From NCBI RefSeq assembly GCF_009176645.1, contig NZ_AP019007.1, positions 310,001 through 374,000 of the forward strand: DNA of 64,000 bases. Reading direction: 5' to 3'. How positions within the stretch are numbered: position 1 is the stretch's first letter; the number at the start of each line of letters is the position of its first letter. Shown one piece after another: positions 38,511 through 46,678 of the stretch. The notes below the pieces were generated by a model. The model was given only the letters and a program-made list of their open reading frames with translations, searched no databases and was not told the origin of the DNA. The translations under genes were made by a program, and so were the position numbers. This stretch comes from Enterobacter oligotrophicus. Its GTDB lineage: Bacteria > Pseudomonadota > Gammaproteobacteria > Enterobacterales > Enterobacteriaceae.

Positions 38511-39086
38511 TTACGAGCCAGACTGGTTAAGCCGCACGACCAGATACACGCACGATTCATTCGTTTCATTAATAAAACGGCAGTCATTCGGCGGCCCCAG
38601 CTCCAGACAATCTCCGGCCTTCATTTCATGGCGGGTATCCCCTTCCTGAAACACCAGTTCACCGGACTGCAGCCAGATCAGCTGACGCGCAAGCGCGTAA
38701 GATGAGGCGGGCATCGGCACATCGCGACGTGGCGGAAGCTCTACCTGCACAAGGTCAATCGGAAGATCGGTACGTGGCGATACATGGCGACGCAGGTAGT
38801 GCGTCTGTGGATCGCGCCAGACGGGCTGGTTAGCCAGGCGCAGCAGTTTGCCCTCCTGCATTTCTGCCCGCGCAATCAACGTAGACATGCTGATACCAAA
38901 AGCACCGGATAAACGTGCGAGCAGCGTCGCCGTCGGGCTGCTGTCTCCACGTTCAATTTTATGGATCATGGCGCGTGAAACCCCCGCCCGATCGGCAAGT
39001 TCGCTTAATGACCACCCGCGCGACTCGCGCTCAAGGCGAATTCGCGCACTAATCCGTTGATTCATATTGTCTGTCATAGTGTTCAT
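38511..39086 (-). CDS. XRE-type regulator with cupin sensor domain
   Basis: This 191-residue protein has an N-terminal helix-turn-helix (SLSELADRAGVSRAMIHKIE, about residues 25-45) and a C-terminal cupin domain (QLIWLQSGELVFQEGDTRHE and LELGPPNDCRFINETNES). Such SutR/PuuR-like proteins sense a small metabolite. It is divergent from mnaT, and related palindromes lie before both genes, so it likely represses itself and mnaT-ydcZ. Three in-frame ATGs (39086, 39077, 39065) lack good ribosome sites; the longest form is given. It does not correspond to any E. coli K-12 gene at this place. Confidence 0.78.
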   Translation of the reverse strand: MNTMTDNMNQRISARIRLERESRGWSLSELADRAGVSRAMIHKIERGDSSPTATLLARLSGAFGISMSTLIARAEMQEGKLLRLANQPVWRDPQTHYLRRHVSPRTDLPIDLVQVELPPRRDVPMPASSYALARQLIWLQSGELVFQEGDTRHEMKAGDCLELGPPNDCRFINETNESCVYLVVRLNQSGS

Positions 39087-39090
39087 GACG

Positions 39091-39108
39091 TCATACTATA
39101 GTGTATGA
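39091..39108. promoter_or_regulatory. Operator beside the XRE-cupin gene
   Basis: TCATAC-TATAGT-GTATGA has perfect 6-bp arms and contains the palindromic core ACTATAGT. It directly abuts the regulator's start. The same core recurs before mnaT, so both are probably bound by the XRE-cupin protein. Confidence 0.55.
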
Positions 39109-39202
39109 ACGGCATTTCAATGGCGTTTTCATAACAAAAAAATATGGATTATGCCGTAGCAGAGTAATTCCAATACTCTGTAATATAGTGTCAGTTTCGT
39201 AA

Positions 39203-39212
39203 CACTATAGTG
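39203..39212. promoter_or_regulatory. Second copy of the ACTATAGT operator, before mnaT
   Basis: CACTATAGTG is a perfect 10-bp palindrome sharing ACTATAGT with the site at 39091. A half-copy, TATAGTGT, lies at 39184. It ends 24 bp before the mnaT start, where repression of mnaT would be effective. Confidence 0.5.
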
Positions 39213-39236
39213 AACAACACATTCAGGGGATCAGTC

Positions 39237-39755
39237 ATGATTGTTCGTCATGCCAGCAAAGAAGATTGCGCCGCTATCGGTGAAATATACAACCACGCGG
39301 TATTACATACTGCGGCGATCTGGAACGATAAAACCGTCGATACCGATAACCGCATCGCATGGTTTGAAGCACGCACGCTGGTAGGCTACCCGGTGCTGAT
39401 CAGCGAAGAGGACGGCGTGGTGACGGGTTACGCCTCCTTTGGCGACTGGCGCGCCTTTGATGGTTTTCGCCATACGGTGGAACATTCGGTCTACGTTCAC
39501 CCGGATCACCAGGGCAAAGGGATTGGCCGCCTGCTGATGAACGCGTTGATCGTCGAAGCCCGTAAGATCGGGAAACATGTCATGGTGGCCGGGATCGAGG
39601 CGCAAAACCATGCGTCGATTCATCTGCACGAGACCCTGGGCTTCGTCATCACCGGCCAAATGCCGCAGGTGGGAACCAAGTTTGGCCGCTGGCTGGATTT
39701 AACCTTTATGCAGCTGCAGCTTGATGAGCGCAGCGATCCGGACGCTATCTCATGA
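39237..39755 (+). CDS. mnaT: Methionine (sulfoximine/sulfone) N-acetyltransferase MnaT
   Basis: This 172-residue GNAT acetyltransferase is nearly collinear with E. coli MnaT (YncA), which acetylates L-methionine and its toxic analogues methionine sulfoximine and sulfone. Motifs include EHSVYVHPDHQGKGIGRLLM (acetyl-CoA loop), VAGIEAQNHASIHLHETLGF and KFGRWLDLTFMQLQLDER. Start 39237 has AGGGGA upstream and gives the family length. A longer form from 39210 would overlap the operator region. It overlaps ydcZ by 4 bp. Confidence 0.92.
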   Translation: MIVRHASKEDCAAIGEIYNHAVLHTAAIWNDKTVDTDNRIAWFEARTLVGYPVLISEEDGVVTGYASFGDWRAFDGFRHTVEHSVYVHPDHQGKGIGRLLMNALIVEARKIGKHVMVAGIEAQNHASIHLHETLGFVITGQMPQVGTKFGRWLDLTFMQLQLDERSDPDAIS

Positions 39756-40201
39756 ATCAGTCATTAACGCTGGCTTTTCTGGTCGCCGCAGGTATTGGCC
39801 TGGTCGTGCAAAACACACTGATGGTGCGTATCACCCAGTCCTCTTCGACCATTCTTATCGCCATGCTCCTGAATTCGCTGGTTGGTATTGTCCTGTTTGT
39901 CAGCATACTGCTGATTAAGCAGGGTACTGCGGGAGTCAGCGAACTGGTCTCGACGGTACGCTGGTGGACGTTGATCCCCGGCCTGTTGGGGTCGTTTTTC
40001 GTTTTCGCCAGTATTAGCGGTTATCAGAATGTAGGAGCGGCAACGACAATTGCCGTACTGGTGGCAAGCCAGCTAATTGGCGGGCTGGTGATAGACGTGT
40101 TGAAAAGCAACGGCATCCCTCTGCGCGCGCTGGTTGGGCCGGTGTGCGGCGCAGTGATGCTGGTGGTGGGTGCCTGGCTGGTCGCAAGACGCCAGTTTTA
40201 A
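39752..40201 (+). CDS. ydcZ: Inner-membrane protein YdcZ (DMT type)
   Basis: This 149-residue protein with about five hydrophobic helices belongs to the DUF606/DMT transporter group. It is collinear with E. coli YdcZ (LVVQNTLMVRITQSSSTILI; PGLLGSFFVFASISGYQNVG). Its substrate is unknown. The ATGA overlap with mnaT means the two are co-translated, so it might export an acetylated or oxidised methionine product; that is inference. Confidence 0.9.
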   Translation: MNQSLTLAFLVAAGIGLVVQNTLMVRITQSSSTILIAMLLNSLVGIVLFVSILLIKQGTAGVSELVSTVRWWTLIPGLLGSFFVFASISGYQNVGAATTIAVLVASQLIGGLVIDVLKSNGIPLRALVGPVCGAVMLVVGAWLVARRQF

Positions 40202-40204
40202 GGC

Positions 40205-40438
40205 CTAAAGGATGGTGCCGCCCTTCGTCAAATGCTCGTGGCGCGCTTCCATCTCCTCTTTATGCTGTTTGCCGTGATGCGAAATCGCGGTACGCAGACG
40301 CTGCTGCTGGGTGTAGCGATCTTCCCGGCTCAGCTCGCTATCATCACTCAGTTCAATCAGCAGTTCGTTCATGTGGGCGATCACGCTCTCTTCAATGGCG
40401 GCATCCACACGGCCGATCACCTCGTTTAAATGTGACAT
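40205..40438 (-). CDS. ydcY: Small conserved protein YdcY
   Basis: This 77-residue acidic, helical cytoplasmic protein (DUF2526) is collinear with E. coli YdcY: DAAIEESVIAHMNELLIELS and REDRYTQQQRLRTAISHHGK. Function is unknown. An AAGGAG site lies just before ATG 40438. A GTG two codons upstream is less likely. It is convergent with ydcZ, with 3 bp between stops. Confidence 0.9.
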   Translation of the reverse strand: MSHLNEVIGRVDAAIEESVIAHMNELLIELSDDSELSREDRYTQQQRLRTAISHHGKQHKEEMEARHEHLTKGGTIL

Positions 40439-40455
40439 TGTCACTCCTTTTCAAC

Positions 40456-40483
40456 TGCCCGGTGGCACTGCGCTTACCGGGCA
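40456..40483. repeat. Single REP palindrome before ydcY
   Basis: TGCCCGGTGGCACTGCGCTTACCGGGCA in two arms (TGCCCGGT and ACCGGGCA) lies between ydcY and the peptide-binding protein gene. It is a single REP unit. Confidence 0.7.
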
Positions 40484-40491
40484 TTAAATGC

Positions 40492-42090
40492 TTAGTTCAG
40501 CTTCGTTTTTGAGAAATCACTGCCCATCAGGCTTACGCTATAGCCCGTCACGTTGCTGCGGGTGGCGTAAAACGTTTTGCCATTTGCCAGCGCAATCCAC
40601 GGTGCCTGCTGGTAGAAAATCTCCTGCGCCTGGCTGTACAGCTTCGCACGGTCAGCCGGGTTGCTGGTCAGTTTAGCTTTTTGCACCAGCTCATCATAAC
40701 CCTTATCGCACCAGCGCGCGGCATTTGAGCCGGTTTTGATGCTGTTGCAGCCCAGCAGCACATCGGCAAAGTTATCCGGGTCACCGTTGTCAGACATCCA
40801 GCCAAACAGCGCCGAGTCATGCTCGCCTTTACGCATACCGGAGAGGTATTCGCCCCACTCGTAAGAGACAATCTTCGCCTTCACGCCCACTTTCGCCCAG
40901 TCGCTCTGGATCATCTCCGCGATACGACGTGAGTTCGGGTTATACGGACGCTGCACCGGCATCGACCACAACGTCACTTCCGCGCCGTTTTCCAGCCCGG
41001 CCTGTTTTAGCAGCGCTTTGGCTTTTTCAGGATCGTAGCTGTAATCCTTCAGCGCTTTGTTGAAACCGAGCATATTAGGCGGAATCGGTGATTTCGCCAC
41101 CGTACCGGAGCCCATAAAGACCGCATTTACGATGGCTTTTTTATCCGTGGCATAGTTCAATGCCTGGCGCACCAGCACGTTATCAAACGGTTTTTTCTCG
41201 GTGTTAAACGCCAGATACCCCACGTTCAGGGCATCGACAGAGTGCAGCGTCAGGTCTTTGTTGTTCTTAATCACATCAAACTGCACCGGCGACGGCGCAG
41301 GAATGATCTGGCATTCGTTGGTCTGCAGCTTCGCCAGACGGGTTTCCACATTCGGCGTAATGGAGAAGATCAGGTGTTTGGTCGGCACTGCGCCATCCCA
41401 GTAGTTTGGGTTAGCGACGTAGCGGATCAGTGAGTCCACTTTATACTGCTGCAGCACATACGGTCCCGTACCGATCGGCCAGGTATCGACGTTTTCTGGC
41501 GTTCCCTTTTTCAGCATTGCATCTGCGTATTCCGCTGAAAGAATTGACGCAAAGTCCATGCCCCAGTCAGCCAGGAACGCCGCATTAGGTTCGCTCAGGG
41601 TGAACTGGACATGATAATCATCGACCTTTTTGACATCCTGAATCAGCTTATCCAGCCCCACGTCGTTAAAGTATTCGTAATTACCCTGCGAGACATTGTG
41701 ATACGGGTGCTTAGGGTCTTTCTGACGCATGACGGAAAAAATCACATCGTCGGCATTAAAATCACGGGTCGGCTTGAAGTATTTATTGCTGTTGAACTTC
41801 ACGCCTTTACGCAGCGTGAAAGTATAGGTCTTGCCGTCTGGTGAAATCGTCCATGATTCCGCCAGCGATGGAACCGGCGTATTTTTCACCGGGTCAAAAT
41901 TGATCAGGCGGTTATAAAGCACCTGAGAACTGGCGACAAAAGACGGGCCGGAGCTGGCAATTTGTGGGTTAAACGACTCGGGTGAAGCCTCCGAGCAGTA
42001 AATAATGGTGTCAGTATTTGCCGCCCATGCAGCACCTGCCGGTATAAGAGCGCTCAGCGCGAGGGCGAGCAGCGTTTTCCCTGTAGACAT
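40492..42090 (-). CDS. Orphan DppA-like peptide-binding protein
   Basis: This 532-residue periplasmic family-5 solute-binding protein has a signal peptide (cleavage after AAWA, residue 23) and mature start NTDTIIYCSEASPESFNPQI, the DppA/SapA-type opening. Typical blocks are TWTISPDGKTYTFTLRKGV-like wording and SLAESWTISPDG. No permease or ATPase genes adjoin, so it would have to share another dipeptide/oligopeptide transporter. Start 42090 begins the signal peptide; the frame is open 26 codons further up. The ligand is unknown. Confidence 0.83.
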   Translation of the reverse strand: MSTGKTLLALALSALIPAGAAWAANTDTIIYCSEASPESFNPQIASSGPSFVASSQVLYNRLINFDPVKNTPVPSLAESWTISPDGKTYTFTLRKGVKFNSNKYFKPTRDFNADDVIFSVMRQKDPKHPYHNVSQGNYEYFNDVGLDKLIQDVKKVDDYHVQFTLSEPNAAFLADWGMDFASILSAEYADAMLKKGTPENVDTWPIGTGPYVLQQYKVDSLIRYVANPNYWDGAVPTKHLIFSITPNVETRLAKLQTNECQIIPAPSPVQFDVIKNNKDLTLHSVDALNVGYLAFNTEKKPFDNVLVRQALNYATDKKAIVNAVFMGSGTVAKSPIPPNMLGFNKALKDYSYDPEKAKALLKQAGLENGAEVTLWSMPVQRPYNPNSRRIAEMIQSDWAKVGVKAKIVSYEWGEYLSGMRKGEHDSALFGWMSDNGDPDNFADVLLGCNSIKTGSNAARWCDKGYDELVQKAKLTSNPADRAKLYSQAQEIFYQQAPWIALANGKTFYATRSNVTGYSVSLMGSDFSKTKLN

Positions 42091-42372
42091 GGTTATAACC
42101 CTTTCGGTTTTATTATTGTGGACAGTAATAACAGCACAGCCGCTATAGCCTGGCAAATAACGAAACACTATCAGGTTATTCTAATCCCGTTTTTTTCGCT
42201 GGTTTTATCACCCGTGCCCGAACGTTGATTTGCCTTAAGTGCCATTATTCGTCAAGCCCAAACGTCAGGATCAATGCCGCAAGAAATCGGTCCTTTTGGC
42301 GTCTCTTCCGCCGTTTGCTTGCTTTCCGGTTTCGTTAAAGTAATGGCGTGAAGAAGTCTATGGGATCAAATC

Positions 42373-43692
42373 GTGGCAAAAACACTTTTACGCAGCGGTA
42401 ATCTGGATGATTTTCAGGCCGTTGGCGGCGGCGGACAGGCCGTGTTTGAATCAGCGTTGCAAATCCGTGAAGCGCTCCGGTTACGCAAACAGCAGGCGAT
42501 CGTCGATTGTCTGGCCATTCCTCAGGTTAACGACGGCGGCGATCGCGTCGACTGGTATTCTCCCGTCGACGGGCAGGTCGTAAGCTGGAAAACCGCCGAT
42601 GAAGACGCCCGGTTTCGTGCCCTGCGCTATCTGGAAAATACCGTCGCCAGCGTTGAGTCGCTGAGTAAAAAGTGTCTCCAGTCACCTAAAACCGCGCAGC
42701 AGCTGTTTGGTTCCCTGCTTTCAAAAGCATTTCAGTTCCCGAATGAGAACTTCCTGTTTCTGATTGAGGGCAAACCCGTGATTTGCTTCTGGGGGTTTGT
42801 GAACCTCAATGCGAATGCACGTGACGACGTACTCGACTGCCTGCGCGAATCACTCATCCCTGAGCCTGTTGTTATTGACGATCCCGAACCAGAGCCGGAA
42901 CCGACGCCAGTTATCACCTTTGAACAGGCCGATGAACCGCTGATTACGCCCGTGACCACAGTACGCATCACCGAAGATGACCTCTATGCGCCAGAGCCTG
43001 CTCCGGTCATTGTTGAGCCTGTGGCAGAAGCGCCAGCACCTGTGGTTATAAGTAAGAAACGTCGCGTACCGCTGTGGTCACTGCCTGCCGCCGCAGTGAT
43101 CGTCGCCGCCATTGCCACGCCCCTGCTGTGGCCAAAACCGGCACCCTCCGCCGGGCCTGCTCCCGCGCCGGTTGTCATTACCCCTGCACCGGTCAAAACG
43201 GTGGAAAAACTGGTGATGAATCTGCCATTGCATCAGGCCGAAGTTCTGGAGCCAAAAGTAAAAGAGCCCGCGCCTGCTCCAGCACCGGTGGTGATTGCTG
43301 CGATCCCGAAAGATGCCATGGTGATGGAAGCAAACCAGGTAAAAGCCGGTTCAACCCGTTTCCTTAACGGAACCTGGCGCGCCATCCTTGACGTGAAAGA
43401 TCCGGTGACCGGCAAGCCGCCGTCACTGCGTTATCAGATCCAGAATAACAAGGGCACTGCCCGCGTGGTTCACGGTGACAATATCATCTGCCGCGTCGAT
43501 GTATTCTCCGGGCTGCACAGCAACGGTGAGTTGATGATTAAAAGCCGCGGTAATGCACGCTGCACGGACGGTTCACGTTATCCGATGCCGGAGGTCTCCT
43601 GCAAAGCAGGCACCAGCGATGTGGCGGAATGTAGCGCACGTTATGATGCCAAAACCGTTGTTCCTTTGACGTTTAAAAAAGCAGGTGCCTGA
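42373..43692 (+). CDS. srfA: SrfA-like membrane-anchored protein
   Basis: This 439-residue protein starts with GTG. The N-terminal 150 residues form a globular region (RSGNLDDFQAVGGGGQAVFE). Proline/glutamate-rich linkers follow (EPEPEPTP; PAPVVIVEPV...), then one membrane helix near residues 232-254 (VPLWSLPAAAVIVAAIATPL), a second Pro-rich linker, and a C-terminal domain (about 320-439) with paired cysteines. It is probably an inner-membrane protein with the C-terminal domain in the periplasm. Assignment to SrfA of the Salmonella srfABC locus rests mainly on the following srfB and srfC genes. The molecular role is unknown. Confidence 0.72.
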   Translation: MAKTLLRSGNLDDFQAVGGGGQAVFESALQIREALRLRKQQAIVDCLAIPQVNDGGDRVDWYSPVDGQVVSWKTADEDARFRALRYLENTVASVESLSKKCLQSPKTAQQLFGSLLSKAFQFPNENFLFLIEGKPVICFWGFVNLNANARDDVLDCLRESLIPEPVVIDDPEPEPEPTPVITFEQADEPLITPVTTVRITEDDLYAPEPAPVIVEPVAEAPAPVVISKKRRVPLWSLPAAAVIVAAIATPLLWPKPAPSAGPAPAPVVITPAPVKTVEKLVMNLPLHQAEVLEPKVKEPAPAPAPVVIAAIPKDAMVMEANQVKAGSTRFLNGTWRAILDVKDPVTGKPPSLRYQIQNNKGTARVVHGDNIICRVDVFSGLHSNGELMIKSRGNARCTDGSRYPMPEVSCKAGTSDVAECSARYDAKTVVPLTFKKAGA

Positions 43693-43696
43693 CCTT

Positions 43697-46678
43697 ATGC
43701 TGGTAAATCTTTGCGACTACAAACAGAGCGTCACGCTTATTGCCAACAGCGGCGTGCAGTTCCTTGATTTTGGCCTGACGCCGCAGGATACCGCCAGCAA
43801 CGGGCGTTTCGTGCGTAAAACTGCCAATGGCCCGCTGCTGCGTCTGGATTTCGATCTGATCAATGGCCGTTACACGCTCCCCGCAACGGGAGGCGGTCAG
43901 CCGGAAGTGGTGAAGCCGGAAAGCACAATTCCGCTGCACCAGTCCCTGACGGTGCTGGACGGGGTCTGGCTTCCGATCCCGTTCCTGCGCTTTAATCCGC
44001 CGCGCACCTTTGTTGATGGCCCGGATAACTGGGCACGCGTTCAGGTGCGTAAACTGGACGCGCCTGACACAGCGGGCAATACGCACCGCGTCACCCTCGC
44101 GCTCGACAGCCAGATTGCGGAGCATGCAACCTCTGCGCTGTCGCCAGTCGAAAACGATATTCTGAACGGAACACGCTTTGCGCTCGCCTGGCGCGATGAC
44201 GAAGTGGAAAACTTCCTTGACCAGACCTGGATTGATGGCTGGTTGCGCGAGGCTTTTACCCAGTTTGCAACGGGCGTTGAAAACCGCTCCGAACGCGATC
44301 TCCATCAGGCTATGCGCAGTTTTGAGTACCAGGCGCACTGGCTCAACCTGTTGTCTATGCTCGGTGAGCAACTCACCGTGCCTGAAGTGAAATTTGTCAC
44401 CCACACGCTCAGCACGCCTGCTATTCCGGTCGACCTGATCCTCGACGTGGGTAACACCCATACCTGCGGCGTGATTATTGAAGATCATGGTGATGCGAAC
44501 GATGGGTTGCGCCAGACTGCCGAGCTGCAGGTGCGCTCCTTAAGCGAGCCACAGTTCCTGAATGAGCCTCTCTTCACCAGCCGCCTGGAGTTCTCGGAAG
44601 CGCGTTTTGGCAAGCAGCACTTCTCGGTTGAAAGCGGCCGCGAAGATGCTTTTGTCTGGCCCTCTATCGTCCGTGTGGGCGATGAGGCGCGTAAACTGGC
44701 AATGCAGCGTCTCGGGACCGAAGGCAACAGTGGGATCTCCAGCCCCCGGCGCTACCTGTGGGATGAAACCCCGGTGGTGCAGGACTGGCGTTTCAGCCAG
44801 ATGAACAGCAAAACCCAGCGTGAACCGCTGGCGACAGCCTTCCCGCTCATGAATCTGATGAATGATGACGGTGAGCCGCTCTTTACCTTGCCTCAGGACG
44901 AGCGCCTGCCAGTCTTTTCGCCGCAGTACAGCCGAAGCACCCTGATGACACACATGTTGTGTGAACTGCTGGCGCAGGCACTGGGGCAGATCAACAGCGT
45001 TGCCACGCGCTTGCGTCTGGGCTTCCCGGCGTCTCCACGCCAGTTACGCACACTCATTCTCACCCTGCCTTCAGCCATGCCGAAACAGGAACGTGAGATC
45101 TTCCGCCGTCGCATGTTTGAAGCCATTGCTATCGTCTGGAAAGCGATGGGCTGGCACCCGCAGGATGAAGATTTCTCCAGCCGCAAGCAGCAGGAAAAAA
45201 GCGTGGTGCCGGTTCCTGACATTCAGATGGAGTGGGACGAAGCCAGCTGCGGCCAACTGGTGTGGCTGTACAACGAAGCAATTTCCCATTTTGGCGGTCA
45301 GACGGAAGCCTTCTTCGCCTCCCTCGCCCGCCCGGACCGTGAGCCAGAACCGGGGGTTCAGCCAGGGCGCTCGCTGCGCGTTGCCTCTATCGACATCGGC
45401 GGTGGTACAACGGATATGGCGATTACGCATTATCAACTGGACGATGGCTCCGGTAATAACGTCAAAATCACGCCACAGCTCCTGTTCCGCGAAGGGTTTA
45501 AAGTGGCTGGCGACGATACACTGCTGGACGTGATCCAGCGTTACGTACTGCCTGCGCTACAAACTCAGTTGCAGAAATCAGGGATTGCGGACGCCTCCCT
45601 GCTGATGGCATCGCTGTTTGGTGACTCCGGGCGCATTGATACCCAGGCCGTTTTGCGTCAGCAGACGGCGCTTCAGCTCTTTATGCCGATCGGTCATGCG
45701 ATCCTGGCGGCGTGGGAATCCAGCGACATTGACGATCCGCTGGCTGGCCTCCACGCCACATTTGGCGATCTCCTTACGCAAAAACCGACGCGCAATGTGA
45801 TGAATTATCTCCAGCAGGCGATTGATCACGCCTTGCCTGCCGGTTCAGAAAACTTCGATCTGTTTGCCGTACCGCTGCATGTCAATTTCCGTGAGATGCA
45901 GGATGCAATGCTGGCAGGTCAGTTCACGCTGGCCTCGCCGCTTCACGCGGTGTGCGAAGCCATTTCACATTACAGCTGCGATATTTTGCTGATCACCGGC
46001 CGTCCGGGTTGTCTGCCGGGTGTCCAGGCCTTGATTCGTCATCTGCAGCCTGTTCCGGTCAATCGCATCGTCTGGCTGGATAAATATCAGGTTCATGAAT
46101 GGTATCCGTTCAGTCAGCAGGGACGCATCGGCAATCCGAAATCCACCGCGGCGGTGGGAGCGATGCTGTGCAGCCTGGCACTCGATTTACGCCTCCCGCG
46201 CTTTAACTTTAAAGCGGCCGATATCGGCGCGTACTCAACGGTGCGTTATCTGGGGGTGCTGGATAACACCATTAATACCCTGCGTGAGGAGAACGTCTGG
46301 TATCAGGATATTGATCTTGATAAACCCGGCGCAAAACTGGATGCCCGTCTGCATTTCCCGCTGCGCGGAAACGTCACGCTCGGCTTCCGTCAGCTGGCAA
46401 ATGCCCGTTGGCCCGCAACGCCGCTGTATACCCTCAGCATCAACTCCGCCGAGCTGGCAAAAGCCATTGCGGGCGATGGCGTGCTGAATGTGCGCCTGAA
46501 ACTGTGTGGTGGAAATAAACAGGAAGGCCCGGAATCCTTTGAACTGAGCGACGCCTGGCTGCAGGATGGTACGCCAGTTCCACCCGACGCCCTGACCTTT
46601 AAACTGAATACACTGGCCGATCGCCGTCATAGCGGTAGCCATTACTGGATTGACAGCGGGAGCGTATACCTGAAATGA
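43697..46678 (+). CDS. srfB: SrfB, actin/Hsp70-like ATPase-fold protein
   Basis: This 993-residue cytoplasmic protein carries two phosphate-binding signatures of the actin/Hsp70/hexokinase fold: LILDVGNTHTCGVI near residue 248 and ASIDIGGGTTDMAI near 564. It therefore very likely binds and hydrolyses ATP. The N-terminus (MLVNLCDYKQSVTLIANSGV) and length match Salmonella SrfB, annotated as a virulence factor of unknown mechanism. Start 43697 is used; a GTG four codons upstream overlaps srfA. It overlaps srfC by 4 bp. Client or partner is probably SrfC, by coupling. Confidence 0.83.
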   Translation: MLVNLCDYKQSVTLIANSGVQFLDFGLTPQDTASNGRFVRKTANGPLLRLDFDLINGRYTLPATGGGQPEVVKPESTIPLHQSLTVLDGVWLPIPFLRFNPPRTFVDGPDNWARVQVRKLDAPDTAGNTHRVTLALDSQIAEHATSALSPVENDILNGTRFALAWRDDEVENFLDQTWIDGWLREAFTQFATGVENRSERDLHQAMRSFEYQAHWLNLLSMLGEQLTVPEVKFVTHTLSTPAIPVDLILDVGNTHTCGVIIEDHGDANDGLRQTAELQVRSLSEPQFLNEPLFTSRLEFSEARFGKQHFSVESGREDAFVWPSIVRVGDEARKLAMQRLGTEGNSGISSPRRYLWDETPVVQDWRFSQMNSKTQREPLATAFPLMNLMNDDGEPLFTLPQDERLPVFSPQYSRSTLMTHMLCELLAQALGQINSVATRLRLGFPASPRQLRTLILTLPSAMPKQEREIFRRRMFEAIAIVWKAMGWHPQDEDFSSRKQQEKSVVPVPDIQMEWDEASCGQLVWLYNEAISHFGGQTEAFFASLARPDREPEPGVQPGRSLRVASIDIGGGTTDMAITHYQLDDGSGNNVKITPQLLFREGFKVAGDDTLLDVIQRYVLPALQTQLQKSGIADASLLMASLFGDSGRIDTQAVLRQQTALQLFMPIGHAILAAWESSDIDDPLAGLHATFGDLLTQKPTRNVMNYLQQAIDHALPAGSENFDLFAVPLHVNFREMQDAMLAGQFTLASPLHAVCEAISHYSCDILLITGRPGCLPGVQALIRHLQPVPVNRIVWLDKYQVHEWYPFSQQGRIGNPKSTAAVGAMLCSLALDLRLPRFNFKAADIGAYSTVRYLGVLDNTINTLREENVWYQDIDLDKPGAKLDARLHFPLRGNVTLGFRQLANARWPATPLYTLSINSAELAKAIAGDGVLNVRLKLCGGNKQEGPESFELSDAWLQDGTPVPPDALTFKLNTLADRRHSGSHYWIDSGSVYLK

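Noticed and set aside
43673..44488. A 271-codon minus-strand frame opposite srfB
   Set aside because: Antisense to the conserved N-terminal part of SrfB; it has no homology that could be recognised and its partner frame is well supported.
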